NCBI GenBank assembly: GCA_964547995.1
Contig: CAZJRB010000011.1
Span: 1 to 64,000 of the forward strand
DNA from: CAZJRB01 sp964547995
GTDB taxonomy: Bacteria > Planctomycetota > Planctomycetia > Pirellulales > Thermoguttaceae
Reading direction: 5' to 3'
Length of the DNA stretch: 64,000 nucleotides
The stretch's first letter is position 1. Every line of letters begins with the position of its first letter. Under the pieces are notes generated by a model that was not told where the DNA came from, ran no database searches, and saw only the letters and a list, made by a program, of their open reading frames with translations. Below are positions 52,307 to 61,432 of this stretch, piece by piece. Both the position numbers and the translations under genes were made by a program.

Positions 52307-53071
52307 TTACAGGTTCACGGGGATCCCGTGTTCGGCGAGGTACTCCTTCATTTGCCGGATGGTGAACGTGCCGAAGTGGGCAATCGAGGCGACCAGCACG
52401 GCGTCGGCGTGGGCCTCGGTAATCGCCTCGACCAGGTGCTCCAGCGCCCCTGCCCCGCCCGAGGCAATGACCGGCACGCTTACGGCGTCGGCCACCGCGC
52501 GAGTCATCGGAATGTCGTAGCCGGTCTGCATCCCGTCGGTGTCCATGCTGGTGGGCAAGATGGCGCCGGCCCCGAGCGATTCCGCCTTGGCGGCCCACTC
52601 GACGGCGTCGATTCCGGCGCCTTCGGTTCCGCCCTTGACCGTCACTTCAAACCCCGAGGGCATATCGTCGTTTTTCCGCGTATCGACGGCCACCGTGATC
52701 TTCTCGGACCCGAACTCTTCTGCAGCCTCCCGGAGAAAATCGGGATTTTTCACGGCGGCCGTGTTGATCGAAACCTTCGAGACGCCGATATCCAGCAACG
52801 CCCGGATGTCGCCGATCGAGGCGATTCCGCCGCCGACGGTCAGTGGGATCGAAATCCGATCGACGGTCCGCTTGACGGCATCGAGGGTCGTTTGGCGTTT
52901 TTCGAGCGTGGCGGTGATGTCGAGGAAGACGAGTTCATCGGCCCCGGCGTCGCTGTATGCGGCACCGTTTTCGGCCGGGTCGCCTACGTCCTTGAGGTTC
53001 ACGAAGTTGACGCCCTTTACCAGACGGCCGTCCTTCACGTCCAAACAGGGAATGATCCTCCGATAGTCCAT
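52307..53071 (-). CDS. hisF: imidazole glycerol phosphate synthase subunit HisF
   Basis: ATG at 53071 (MDYRRIIPCLDVKDGRLVKG) follows AAAGGAG. The 254-residue TIM barrel has the acid residues of HisF (Asp11 in CLDVKDG and Asp in VAVDTRKND), the phosphate-binding VGGGIASIGD and ASGGAGALEH, and SMDTDG. One departure is PTSMD instead of the usual LTSMD. It forms the cyclase with HisH, converting PRFAR to IGP and AICAR in histidine synthesis. No hisH or other his gene is nearby; here it is at the end of an envelope-glycan cluster. Confidence 0.95.
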   Translation of the reverse strand: MDYRRIIPCLDVKDGRLVKGVNFVNLKDVGDPAENGAAYSDAGADELVFLDITATLEKRQTTLDAVKRTVDRISIPLTVGGGIASIGDIRALLDIGVSKVSINTAAVKNPDFLREAAEEFGSEKITVAVDTRKNDDMPSGFEVTVKGGTEGAGIDAVEWAAKAESLGAGAILPTSMDTDGMQTGYDIPMTRAVADAVSVPVIASGGAGALEHLVEAITEAHADAVLVASIAHFGTFTIRQMKEYLAEHGIPVNL

Positions 53072-53108
53072 CAAATTCTCCTTTTGTGCGATGGCGCGGC
53101 CGCGGCGG

Positions 53109-54632
53109 CTACACCCAACCAAGATAATGCATGTAGTTCATCAGCCACGGATGTACCCAGGGGTTCCAGATAGGATACGCTGCCGAGAACACCGAGGCAA
53201 TAAGTGCTACGAGTGCAATTCCGCGGGTCCACCGGCGCGAGGCCATGGCGTCGGCCGCCGGGAGCATCAACAACAGCCACATCGGGGCGAACCAGAACAT
53301 CCAGCGGAGCCCGCTGGTCATACCGCCGTAGTTGCGGAAGAACGGTCCCCGGGAAAGGTAAAACGCCAGGCAGACCAGCGAAACAACCGTGATCAACAAT
53401 GCCAATTCCCGCAACGGCCGGTCACCCTTGCACAGCCAGAGCGCAGCCCCCGCAAGACTGAGCAGCCAGATGGGCGTGAGTGAGAAAATGCCGTGGTGGC
53501 CGATCAGCACGTGTACGGCATACGCCAGCGGCGATTCTTCTCCCTTGTCGATGCCGGCGGGATCCTTCCAATAGCTTTCGTACTCTTTTCCGTTCCGTGT
53601 GTACGAATAGTCGTACCAGTTGTCATCCTTATTGTCTTTACTGCGGTGCATATAGGCGGGTTTGAGGGATTGGTGAGCGATCCAATTGGTGCCGAAAAAC
53701 CCCGCAACGACGACGATCGCCGCCGGAACGTAGGCCAGGAACGTTTGCTTCGGGGCTTTGAATAGCAAGGCCACACTGAGGGCCGCGAACAGCGCCGCCG
53801 CCGGCAGCTCGTTCGCCGCGGTAAACGCCGCGAACAATCCCGCAACGACGAAGTAGCGCAGCCGCCGCTCGCCGTCGAACCATATCCGCACCGAGGCATA
53901 GATGGCGATCATCGCGCTGACGGCTGCCGGCAGGTGGTTGTTCACCACCACCGCAAACGTCGTCAGGAACGTCCCGAAGACGGCCGCCGCCATCACGAAC
54001 ATCCGGCCCCAATCACTGTTGCCAAACCGTTCGATAAGCCGGGCAAGCAACACGAAATAGATCACCAGCGGAATTACGTTGAACGTAACGAGAATGATCC
54101 GCCCTACCGTGTAGGGATGGGTTCCCAACGTCATGCCGGTGATTTTGTAGATGACCCAGTACTCGCCCGCCATCAAGGTCGGCAACAACGGCGGTTTGCT
54201 CGAATAGAGGTGGCCGTCGTGCTTGACCATGTCGATCGTATCCCACTTCGGCTCGTTGATGACCTTGTCGATGGAGTAGGGGGCCCCGTCAACGCGCATA
54301 TCCGCCTCGACCAGCGCCCGCAACGTACACATGCGGCTCCGGTCGTTTGCGCTCAGAAAAGGCCGCCGGAGCTGGCTCTGCCGCCAAAGCTTTCCTCGGA
54401 CGTCGCGCCGCTTCCGCTGAAGCTGTTCGCCGCTGAATCTTTCGGCCAGCGTCTCTTCTTGGGCGTCGAAATCGCGCTGGAGGGTCTTCTCGCGGTAGTC
54501 CTGTAGCGAGATCTTGTCGACCGAATCGACGGCCGCAATTCTCCCGAGCACGGCACCCGCGCCGACGCAAATCAGCAGCAGATAAACGCTTCGGCGAAAT
54601 CGCGATTGGGAATCGTCGGTTAGTTCGGTCAT
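53109..54632 (-). CDS. polytopic membrane glycosyltransferase (PMT/ArnT-like)
   Basis: ATG at 54632 overlaps the GT2 stop (ATGA), which indicates translational coupling. The 507-residue protein has an N-terminal TM (LLLICVGAGAVLGRIAAV), a long extracytoplasmic loop with GHLYSSKPPLLPTLMAGEYW (a lipid-linked sugar-binding loop in GT-C enzymes) and about 9 further helices (IILVTFNVIPLVIYFVLLAR, AYVPAAIVVVAGFFGTNWIA and others). It probably transfers a polyprenyl-linked sugar to an envelope polymer. The acceptor is unknown. Co-encoded with GT2 and a flippase-like protein. Confidence 0.8.
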   Translation of the reverse strand: MTELTDDSQSRFRRSVYLLLICVGAGAVLGRIAAVDSVDKISLQDYREKTLQRDFDAQEETLAERFSGEQLQRKRRDVRGKLWRQSQLRRPFLSANDRSRMCTLRALVEADMRVDGAPYSIDKVINEPKWDTIDMVKHDGHLYSSKPPLLPTLMAGEYWVIYKITGMTLGTHPYTVGRIILVTFNVIPLVIYFVLLARLIERFGNSDWGRMFVMAAAVFGTFLTTFAVVVNNHLPAAVSAMIAIYASVRIWFDGERRLRYFVVAGLFAAFTAANELPAAALFAALSVALLFKAPKQTFLAYVPAAIVVVAGFFGTNWIAHQSLKPAYMHRSKDNKDDNWYDYSYTRNGKEYESYWKDPAGIDKGEESPLAYAVHVLIGHHGIFSLTPIWLLSLAGAALWLCKGDRPLRELALLITVVSLVCLAFYLSRGPFFRNYGGMTSGLRWMFWFAPMWLLLMLPAADAMASRRWTRGIALVALIASVFSAAYPIWNPWVHPWLMNYMHYLGWV

Positions 54633-55627
54633 TGGTCTTCGGGGGTTGAATCGTCGGAGTAACCGACCTTGGCACCGGACCCGGTGCGCTCGGCAATCGA
54701 GTATGACTTGATATCGGGGTCGTGATAGGCAACGAACAGCTCGGCAAGAAAACCGATCGACATCAACTGGCCGCCGAGCAGCAGCAACGCAACGCAGTAG
54801 AGCACCACCGGCCGTTGGTGCAGGTGAACGGGTTCCAGGCCGAACCAGTCGATCCGCGATACCGCCCACCACGCCGCCATGAACGTCAGCCCGAACACGC
54901 CCAGGAAAAACGACGTGAGGCCGAGGGTACCCAGGGCGTGTTGAGGCCGCTGGCCAAAGCCGGTGAGAAACTTCACGGTCATCAGATCGAGAAATCCCTT
55001 CACGAACCTCGCGGCACCGTACTTCGAACGGCCAAATTGCCTGGGGCGATGCTGAATGACCACTTCGCTGACGCGATACCCACGCGCAGCCGCCAGCACC
55101 GGCACGAACCGGTGCAACTCGCCGTAGAGCCGCACCTCGTCGAAAATCTCGCGCCGGTAGCACTTCATCCCACAGTTATGATCGTGCAACTTCACGCCGG
55201 TGACTCTGCTGACCATCCAGTTGAAGATGCGCGACGGGCCTACCTTGTGCCAGGGGTCGCGGCGGACCTTCTTCCAGCCGCTCACGACGTCGTAGCCCTC
55301 TTCCATCTTGGCGAGGAAGTTCGGGATTTCATGCGGGTCGTCCTGGAGATCGGCGTCGAGGGTGATGACCAGATTGCCTCTGGCCTCGGCAAAGCCGGCG
55401 TTCAGCGCGGCCGCCTTGCCGAAGTTCCGCCGGAAACGAATGCCGGTGATCCGCGGGTCCCCGGCGGCCAACCGCTCGATCAAAGCCCAGGAACCGTCGG
55501 TCGAACCGTCGTCAACGAAGACGATGTCCAGTGGGTAACCTTCGGCCTCGGCAACCTCGCTGATTTCCTTGTGCAGGGATTCCAGGCTTTCTTCCTCGTT
55601 GTAGACGGGAATGACGATGGAGAGCAT
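54629..55627 (-). CDS. GT2 polyprenyl-phosphate glycosyltransferase
   Basis: A 332-residue GT-A family 2 enzyme. VIPVYNEEESLESLHKEI starts it, then FVDDGSTDGSW and ITLDADLQDDPHEIP, the DxD-type metal site. Two C-terminal TM segments (about 238-260, TSFFLGVFGLTFMAAWW, and 275-300, VVLYCVALLLLGGQLMSIGF) anchor it. This matches DPM1/ArnC/GtrB-like enzymes that make undecaprenyl-phosphate sugars, which the adjacent PMT-like protein would use. It overlaps the PMT gene by four bases. Confidence 0.9.
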   Translation of the reverse strand: MLSIVIPVYNEEESLESLHKEISEVAEAEGYPLDIVFVDDGSTDGSWALIERLAAGDPRITGIRFRRNFGKAAALNAGFAEARGNLVITLDADLQDDPHEIPNFLAKMEEGYDVVSGWKKVRRDPWHKVGPSRIFNWMVSRVTGVKLHDHNCGMKCYRREIFDEVRLYGELHRFVPVLAAARGYRVSEVVIQHRPRQFGRSKYGAARFVKGFLDLMTVKFLTGFGQRPQHALGTLGLTSFFLGVFGLTFMAAWWAVSRIDWFGLEPVHLHQRPVVLYCVALLLLGGQLMSIGFLAELFVAYHDPDIKSYSIAERTGSGAKVGYSDDSTPEDQ

Positions 55628-55658
55628 CGGCGGGCTCTGAGGGCGGGCTAATGGATGG

Positions 55659-56645
55659 TTATGGGGAAGGGGTTTCCGGGCGCTTTGCTCCCCAACAATA
55701 TAGGATACCCGAAATCAACAGCTCTGACACCAACCAAACAAGCCGCAACAGAAAAGCGGAAGCCCAGGCGGTGGCGTCGGCCTGCGCGATGCCCAGGACT
55801 TTCAAATGCGGCAGAATCAACTCGACGAGAAACGCCTCGCGGACACCAATGCCCCCCGGAAGAACCAGAAGCAGGAATCCCGCGACCACCGCCAACGAAA
55901 CACAGGCCGTGCAACAAGCCAGATACGACTGGAGCCCCAGGCCTTCGATGCCCATCGCTTGCAAGGTTGCCCAATAACTGATCCCCATGACAACCCACCC
56001 GATTGTACTAGCGATCCAACCCACCAAAAGGGTGCCGTAGCGAAGCTTCTCCAAGTCTTTGGCGGTATCGGGATCCTTCTTGCCGACACCCGCCAGCCGG
56101 GCGAGGCGTTTGAAAACGGGGGGAATGGTCGGGAGCAAGGCAGTTACCATCAGCCCAGCCGCCGCCACACACCACAACGGCTCGTCCCGAAAATAGAACA
56201 TCATGTAGGCGGCCGCGAGAAAGGCCCCGACGGCCATCATGGTCAATGTCTCCAAGAAGACGCTCACGGCCGCCAACGAGGCCTTGACGCGGTGGCTGTA
56301 GATCAACCCCGTCCTAAGGACGACGACCATGGCCTTGCCGGGCACGTATTTTCCGAGGTGCCCGACATAGTACGCCCGCAACGTCTCTCCCAACCTCGCC
56401 TCCTGTCCCAGCACCCGCAGGACGTGATGCCAGAACAGGCCGAACGGGAGCAGCCCCAGCAGATAGATTATCGAAGCTGCCGCCAGCCAGGCAGGTTTCC
56501 AATGCCACTGGCCCCGGTCGTGTTCGCACAACTGGTTCCAGGCGGCCACGATCGAGCTGTGGACCCACCAGATAACGGCCGCCGCGATCAGGAGTTTCAC
56601 CGCCCGGATCAGCCACTTCTTGCGTTTCGATTGGTCCAGGCTCAC
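55659..56645 (-). CDS. UPF0104/LPG-synthase-like flippase or transporter
   Basis: A GTG at 56645 (VSLDQSKRKKWLIRAVKLLI) precedes the first TM and is preferred. An upstream open reading to 56780 (a TTG) is hydrophilic and looks non-coding; an ATG at 56750 is also possible. The protein has about eight helices (AVKLLIAAAVIWWVHSSIVA, IIYLLGLLPFGLFWHHVLRV, YYVGHLGKYVPGKAMVVVLR) and the glycine-rich GGIGVREAFLVELILP near the C-terminus. These match the lysylphosphatidylglycerol-synthase TM region family, which includes lipid flippases. It could flip a polyprenyl-linked glycan for the neighbouring GTs. Only 31 bases separate it from the GT2 start. Confidence 0.8.
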   Translation of the reverse strand: MSLDQSKRKKWLIRAVKLLIAAAVIWWVHSSIVAAWNQLCEHDRGQWHWKPAWLAAASIIYLLGLLPFGLFWHHVLRVLGQEARLGETLRAYYVGHLGKYVPGKAMVVVLRTGLIYSHRVKASLAAVSVFLETLTMMAVGAFLAAAYMMFYFRDEPLWCVAAAGLMVTALLPTIPPVFKRLARLAGVGKKDPDTAKDLEKLRYGTLLVGWIASTIGWVVMGISYWATLQAMGIEGLGLQSYLACCTACVSLAVVAGFLLLVLPGGIGVREAFLVELILPHLKVLGIAQADATAWASAFLLRLVWLVSELLISGILYCWGAKRPETPSP

Positions 56646-56783
56646 GGGCGGGTTCCGGTTGGAGGCATTGGCAGGTAAATCGCTACGTGCGATTCGGCGG
56701 GGGGAGGTACTCCACCATGGTGACTTTATTGTGACTCCCGAAAGCGGCATTTGCAACCAACGGGTGCGACAGGCAACCAATGT

Positions 56784-57617
56784 TTACCGTGCCGCAGGAA
56801 TATCGCGATATGTCAGAATTACCGCAGCCAGAAGGTAGCAAATCAGCCCGGTCCCGACCAGGGTGGCGTCATACCACAATGCCTGGTTCTTGTCCGGCAC
56901 CAGGATCAGCCGCTGCGGCTCGAACGCGGTCAGGATGCTGGAGTACTTGAACCATCGACTATCGAGCCAGTGGTCCTCCGGCCACAGGCGCCCCACCATC
57001 TTGACAATGATGGAAATCACGAAGAAACCGACCGTGACGGCGATGGCCCGCCACCGGTCGCGGGTGAGCGATGAGACGAACATCGTGATGCCGGTCAGCA
57101 AAAAAGTCAAACAGATCAAGTTAATCACACCCGGCAAGAAGCTGCGCAATGCGACGTTGCCTTCGAGAGTTACGGTCATGGTTCCGATTGTGGTTCCCCC
57201 CAAGACCGAAAAAGCCAGGGCTACGGCGCCCAGGGTGGCGACGACGGCGGGAGGCACGAGAATCGATGCCCGACGCACCGGCAGCGAGACAACGAGGTCC
57301 ATGGTTCCGCGTCCGATCTCGCCGCTGATCGGATTGGAACCCCGGCCGACCGCCCACCCGACGCAGACGAGCACAGTGACGACGTGGACGTAGAGGACAC
57401 TGAGCTTTCCGGCCGTGGAAGCCAGTTTTGCCAGCGGAATTCCCACCAACGGCTCGACAAAACCCGGCAGCAGGTTCAGAAGCTTGCCCCAGGCGCCGAG
57501 CGGAAACAGACTCATCAGCCACACAAACACCCAACTGAACAGCACCAACAGCAAGCACGAAAGCGCCAACTGGAGCCAGGCATCGGAGACGGCTTTTCGC
57601 CAGAGTGCAAGGTTCAT
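56784..57617 (-). CDS. ABC-2-type transporter permease
   Basis: ATG at 57617 (MNLALWRKAVSDAWLQLALS). The 277-residue protein has six hydrophobic helices: LQLALSCLLLVLFSWVFVWL near 16-35, LYVHVVTVLVCVGWAVGRG near 95, SILVPPAVVATLGAVALAFS near 140, and a C-terminal ATLVGTGLICYLLAAVIL. GEIGRGTMDLVVSLPVRRAS lies between the second and third helices and is the coupling loop of ABC-2 permeases. No ATPase subunit is adjacent, so it must be supplied from elsewhere. It is first in the cluster with the flippase-like and glycosyltransferase genes. Confidence 0.85.
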   Translation of the reverse strand: MNLALWRKAVSDAWLQLALSCLLLVLFSWVFVWLMSLFPLGAWGKLLNLLPGFVEPLVGIPLAKLASTAGKLSVLYVHVVTVLVCVGWAVGRGSNPISGEIGRGTMDLVVSLPVRRASILVPPAVVATLGAVALAFSVLGGTTIGTMTVTLEGNVALRSFLPGVINLICLTFLLTGITMFVSSLTRDRWRAIAVTVGFFVISIIVKMVGRLWPEDHWLDSRWFKYSSILTAFEPQRLILVPDKNQALWYDATLVGTGLICYLLAAVILTYRDIPAAR

Positions 57618-58002
57618 GGGATGGCAGGTCGGCGAGTGGAAACAGGTGCTCTTGGCAATAGCATATCCCCATCCGGGGGGAAGATCAACGGCCCCTCCGC
57701 CAGCTCCTGCTTCGTGATAGTGGCCGACCCGGCCGGCGAAAGATGATCTTGCCTCTAGGGGAAGGGACGGGTAAACTCGCCGGCCCTGTAACTCTTCTCG
57801 CGTCTTGTCAGGTTCCGGCACCGCGTTCCGCGGGTCGAAGCCGCCCCCACCCAGTGTGGGGTGTCATTACACAACCTCCTGCTAAACAACAACTTAGGAA
57901 CATCGCCGCAATAAAGAAGGCATTTTCCTTGCAATAATTCGTGGGGCTTTTAGAATGGAATAAGGGTCCCAACTCCCCTTGTTAATGGATTGAGAGTCGG
58001 CT
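57618..58002. other. divergent intergenic region, ABC permease / small secreted gene
   Basis: 385 bases between divergently transcribed genes. Apart from the candidate promoter at 57929-57956 no repeat element or RNA gene was seen. Confidence 0.4.
57929..57956 (+). promoter_or_regulatory. candidate sigma-70-type promoter for the 58003 operon
   Basis: TTGCAA (4/6 to TTGACA), a 16-base spacer, then TAGAAT (5/6 to TATAAT). It would start transcription near 57963, about 40 bases before the ATG. The match is moderate and promoter rules in planctomycetes are less strict. Confidence 0.35.
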
Positions 58003-58350
58003 ATGAAAGCTATCATGTTGGGGGCCTTTGCAACCGCAGGGCTAGTGATCGTGGTGTTCGGCACGTGGGGTGATCGTAGCGAACTGTTCGCTCAGCGGTC
58101 GGAACCTTCGCACCAAACCGGAACGGGCGGCGATTTGATCGTCGTCTCCACTCCGGTGGGTGAGAAGAGCCAAATCCTCACCGTAATCGATCCCAAGTTG
58201 CAGGCAATGTGTGTGTATTCCATTGATCTGCAAACCGGGAAGATCGCGCTTCGCAGCGTTCGCAACATTCGCTGGGACCTGCAAATGCTCTATCTAAACA
58301 ACGAGAGTCCTTTGCCGCAGGAAATTCGGACGCTGCTCGAACAAAGGTGA
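58003..58350 (+). CDS. small exported hypothetical protein
   Basis: A 115-residue protein with an N-terminal hydrophobic segment (MKAIMLGAFATAGLVIVVFG) that could be a signal peptide or anchor, then a soluble region including DLIVVSTPVGEKSQILTVID, MCVYSIDLQTGKIALRSVRN and DLQMLYLNNESPLPQEIRTL. No family was recognised beyond resemblance to conserved planctomycete small proteins. It ends six bases before the next gene, so it is co-transcribed with the HTH-anchor protein and the OmpA lipoprotein. Confidence 0.6.
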   Translation: MKAIMLGAFATAGLVIVVFGTWGDRSELFAQRSEPSHQTGTGGDLIVVSTPVGEKSQILTVIDPKLQAMCVYSIDLQTGKIALRSVRNIRWDLQMLYLNNESPLPQEIRTLLEQR

Positions 58351-58356
58351 AATGTC

Positions 58357-59526
58357 ATGCCGCAGAAATACTATAACGTCGCGGAAGCCGCCAAGATACT
58401 CGGGCTCTCCGAGGGCGACATCAAGCAGATGCTTGAGAGCAACGAGTTGCACGGCTATCGCGACGGGGCCGATTGGAAGTTCAAGTCGGAAGACATCGAG
58501 AAACTCGCCGGCTCCGGGTTGAACCTGCTCGGCGAGGATGGAGAAGACCTCTTGATGGTCGATCCCGACGCAGCCGGCTCTCCCGACACCAAGGAGGGCG
58601 CCGTCATCGGCGGCGGGGGGCAAGAAGACGATCCGCTGGCCGATAGCTATGTCCAATTGGGGGAAAGTGCCCTCCAGTCCGATGCGCCGGATACGGGTCC
58701 CGATGCCGGGCCTCAGAAAGACAAGGTGGATACCGCCGTTTCGCAGTTCGAGGAACTGGACTTGACGTTGGACGAAGATCTCACGCTGGAAGACAGCACC
58801 GGCGGGGTCACCGACGAACAATCGACCATCGACCTCAGCGGCAGCGATCTCGACGACGATGACCTCGTGCTCGGCGGCAGCAGCGGCGGCGGGAGCGACA
58901 TCTCCATCGGAGGCGATAGCGGGATTTCGCTGGTCGACCCCATCGACAGCGGATTGTCGCTGGAGGAGCCGCTGAGCCTCAGCAGCACCAGCGGCGACAG
59001 CCTCGAATCGCTCGAGTTGGGTGAGGACGACATGATCTCGTTGGGCACCAGCGACGCCGGCGAGGATGCGCCAACCGAATTGAAAACCGATGATGACTTC
59101 CTCCTGACACCGCTTGAAGACGCCGGCGACGAAGATTCCGAGAGCGGATCGCAGGTCATTGCGCTGGATACCGACGGGGACGAAGGCGCAACCATGATTG
59201 CGGATGAGGAGGCCGGCGGCGTGGCCGCCATGCTGGACGAGGACCTCAGCGACCAGCCGGCGGGGATGGGTATGGGAATTGCCGGCCTCGAACAGCCGGC
59301 CGGGTTCGTCGAAGGCGCCCCGCTGACTCAGCCAGAGGCCGTCCTGCCGGAAATGCCCTATTCGATCTGGAACGTCCTGAGCCTTGCGCTGTGCGTCATA
59401 TTCCTCGCCCTGAGCGGAATGTTCATGTACGACCTCTTGCGGAACATGTGGAGCTGGGATGCCCCCTACGAAGTCAATAGTTCGATGATGGATAACGTTC
59501 TCAGTTGGTTCGAGGGCGAACAGTAG
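58357..59526 (+). CDS. HTH (MerR/excisionase-like) domain protein with acidic linker and membrane anchor
   Basis: Residues 1-60 form a winged-HTH of the excisionase/MerR type (YYNVAEAAKILGLSEGDIKQ, ELHGYRDGADWKFKSEDIEK). A very long, highly acidic Ser/Asp/Gly-rich region (about 70-310, e.g. LDEDLTLEDS, SGSDLDDDDLVLGG) follows, then a hydrophobic helix near 335-360 (IWNVLSLALCVIFLALSG) and a short tail. The charge and repetition are unusual for a DNA-binding protein. It may tether DNA or a chromosome-associated complex to the membrane, or bind a cognate partner in the same operon. It is six bases after the small exported protein. Confidence 0.7.
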   Translation: MPQKYYNVAEAAKILGLSEGDIKQMLESNELHGYRDGADWKFKSEDIEKLAGSGLNLLGEDGEDLLMVDPDAAGSPDTKEGAVIGGGGQEDDPLADSYVQLGESALQSDAPDTGPDAGPQKDKVDTAVSQFEELDLTLDEDLTLEDSTGGVTDEQSTIDLSGSDLDDDDLVLGGSSGGGSDISIGGDSGISLVDPIDSGLSLEEPLSLSSTSGDSLESLELGEDDMISLGTSDAGEDAPTELKTDDDFLLTPLEDAGDEDSESGSQVIALDTDGDEGATMIADEEAGGVAAMLDEDLSDQPAGMGMGIAGLEQPAGFVEGAPLTQPEAVLPEMPYSIWNVLSLALCVIFLALSGMFMYDLLRNMWSWDAPYEVNSSMMDNVLSWFEGEQ

Positions 59527-59603
59527 CGTGCCTCCCGGCCGCGCGCGACCGCGTATCAACAACCTGCCTTGTCACATGCCCCGGATTCGAAAGGAGTCGA
59601 ATC

Positions 59604-60419
59604 ATGAAGGCGATCCGAGTATCCTGCACTCTCCTGGCAGTCCTTGCCGCCGGGTCCGGTTGCTCGCTTGTCCCCAAGAACCGCCTCAACAGCGCCGAAG
59701 CCCAAAGCCGCTCGCTTGGCGAGCAAAACCGGGCACTGGCGGCTCAGCTCGAAAATCTCAATATCCATACCCGAAACGTCGAAGACAAGCTGATCCGGGC
59801 CGAGGAAGAGCTGGCAGTGCTCGAAGAGGAAATCGGCTTGGATTCCAACCAGCTTGCAGACTACCGACGCGAGCGAAAGCAGTTGCACGAGCAGATGCAC
59901 GGCATCACGGCAGGTTGCGCCGGACTCCCTGATGAAATCGGCCGTCAACTCGCAGACCTGTCCGAGAAATATGCGTGCCTGCACTTCGACCCCGTCACCG
60001 GAATAAGCAAGCTCGATACGGATATCCTCTTCGACAGCGGCAGCGCGAAACTCAAGCCGGGGGCCGAAAAGGTGCTCGGCGAGTTGGCCCGAATACTCAA
60101 CGGCACCGGGGCACGGGACCTGAAGGTCCTGGTGGTCGGGCATACCGACAATCAGAAGATCATCAAGAAAACTGCGCAAGAAAAGTACGCCAATAACTTC
60201 CATCTCAGCACCGCCAGGGCAAATGCCGTGGCCGATCTGATGCGCCGGCAGGGTGTGAAGCAACAACGGTTGGGAGTTGCCGGTTTCGGCCCGCACCAGC
60301 CGATTGCGCCCAATGTCACTTCCAAAGACCGCCAGAAGAACCGCCGGGTGGAAATCTTCGTCATGGCCCCGGACGTCCCGGTCGTAGGTTGGACCGATTC
60401 GATCCCGAGTGTCTATTGA
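59604..60419 (+). CDS. OmpA-family peptidoglycan-binding lipoprotein
   Basis: ATG at 59604 follows AAAGGAG. The N-terminus has a lipobox ending AAGSGC (Cys20 would be lipidated). Residues about 40-115 are a coiled coil (AQLENLNIHTRNVEDKLIRA, ELAVLEEEIGLDSNQLADYR). Residues about 145-260 are the OmpA domain (LFDSGSAKLKPGAEKVLGEL, VVGHTDNQ, NFHLSTARANAVADLMRRQG, KDRQKNRRVEIFV), which binds peptidoglycan. So it anchors the outer envelope to the cell wall. It belongs to the 58003 operon. Confidence 0.92.
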   Translation: MKAIRVSCTLLAVLAAGSGCSLVPKNRLNSAEAQSRSLGEQNRALAAQLENLNIHTRNVEDKLIRAEEELAVLEEEIGLDSNQLADYRRERKQLHEQMHGITAGCAGLPDEIGRQLADLSEKYACLHFDPVTGISKLDTDILFDSGSAKLKPGAEKVLGELARILNGTGARDLKVLVVGHTDNQKIIKKTAQEKYANNFHLSTARANAVADLMRRQGVKQQRLGVAGFGPHQPIAPNVTSKDRQKNRRVEIFVMAPDVPVVGWTDSIPSVY

Positions 60420-60474
60420 ATGCCCTTGCCAAGACCGTCAGCGTCTTCGCACCCTTCGACAAGTTCGCTGACCC

Positions 60475-61314
60475 ATGACTAATCCAAACCAACCCCCCGA
60501 GGACGAATACCGGCTGGCGGCCGGAAAGCCGGGATCGGCGCCGGAAGCTGTGCGCCCGATCATGGTCCCGGAAGAGTCGCCCGCGCACGCCGAGCCGCGG
60601 ATCCTCGGGATGCCGGAGTGGGTGTTCTATCTGCTCGCCGGGTTGGCGCTCTCGCCGGTCTTCACGCTGACACCCTATCTGCGGATCGTCGGCTGGGTGC
60701 TCTCGGCCGTCGTCCACGAAGCGGGGCACACGCTGTTTGCGTGGAGCGTAGGATGCCCGGCCCTCCCGGCGCTGAGCTTGCAGGGACACGGTGCGGCGAC
60801 GATCCATTACACGCAGAGCCGCGTATTCTGCTTCATGGTCTGGGCCGCCCTGGGCTGGCTGGCCTGGTACGTCTTTCGGAACACGCCGGACAAACGTCTG
60901 AGGACGCTGATGGTCGTGCTGATGATCGCCTACCCGTTCCTCGCTTTCAACACAACCTTCCGGCAAATGGGCCATCTGCTCTCGGGACACCTCGGCGAAT
61001 TGCTCGTCGCCGGCATTTTTCTGTGGAGGGCACGCACCGGGTTGTTCACCGATAACGAACTCGAACGATTGCTCTACGCGTGCGTCGGCTGGTATCTGGT
61101 CTTCAGTAATGCATTTCTGTGCTTTGGCATTGCATTCGTCCCCGCGATTCGCTCCTGGTATTTTTCGCACGGCTCCTACGGGCTGACGAACGATTATGTC
61201 CGCGCAGCCAAAATTGTCCTGCACGTGAACATCAGATGGATCGTCTTGCCGATGATGCTCGTGGCGATCGGCACCGGTCCCCTGGCCATCTGGCTCGGAC
61301 GCGGGCAGGACTAG
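60475..61314 (+). CDS. membrane protein with HEAGH motif
   Basis: A 279-residue polytopic protein whose first 45 residues are hydrophilic. Helices include VFYLLAGLALSPVFTLTP (about 50-67), VGWVLSAVVHEAGHTLFAWS (about 72-91), and later VVLMIAYPFLAFN, LGELLVAGIFLWRA and AIGTGPLAIWLGR. HEAGH at 81-85, at the end of a helix, is an HExxH zinc-site candidate like those of site-2 proteases, although no second conserved metal ligand block (such as LDG or NPDG) was seen. The binding site before the ATG is weak. Function is unproven. Confidence 0.6.
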   Translation: MTNPNQPPEDEYRLAAGKPGSAPEAVRPIMVPEESPAHAEPRILGMPEWVFYLLAGLALSPVFTLTPYLRIVGWVLSAVVHEAGHTLFAWSVGCPALPALSLQGHGAATIHYTQSRVFCFMVWAALGWLAWYVFRNTPDKRLRTLMVVLMIAYPFLAFNTTFRQMGHLLSGHLGELLVAGIFLWRARTGLFTDNELERLLYACVGWYLVFSNAFLCFGIAFVPAIRSWYFSHGSYGLTNDYVRAAKIVLHVNIRWIVLPMMLVAIGTGPLAIWLGRGQD

Positions 61315-61432
61315 GGCTTTGCCAGATTTTGATCCGAGTCGACGCACACGAAGATAACGTCTTCTCGCTGGTCGCAAAGCCGCTTGGCGCCGGAAACCGG
61401 TATCGGCCGCGCTACGGGAAGAAGGCCCTCTT

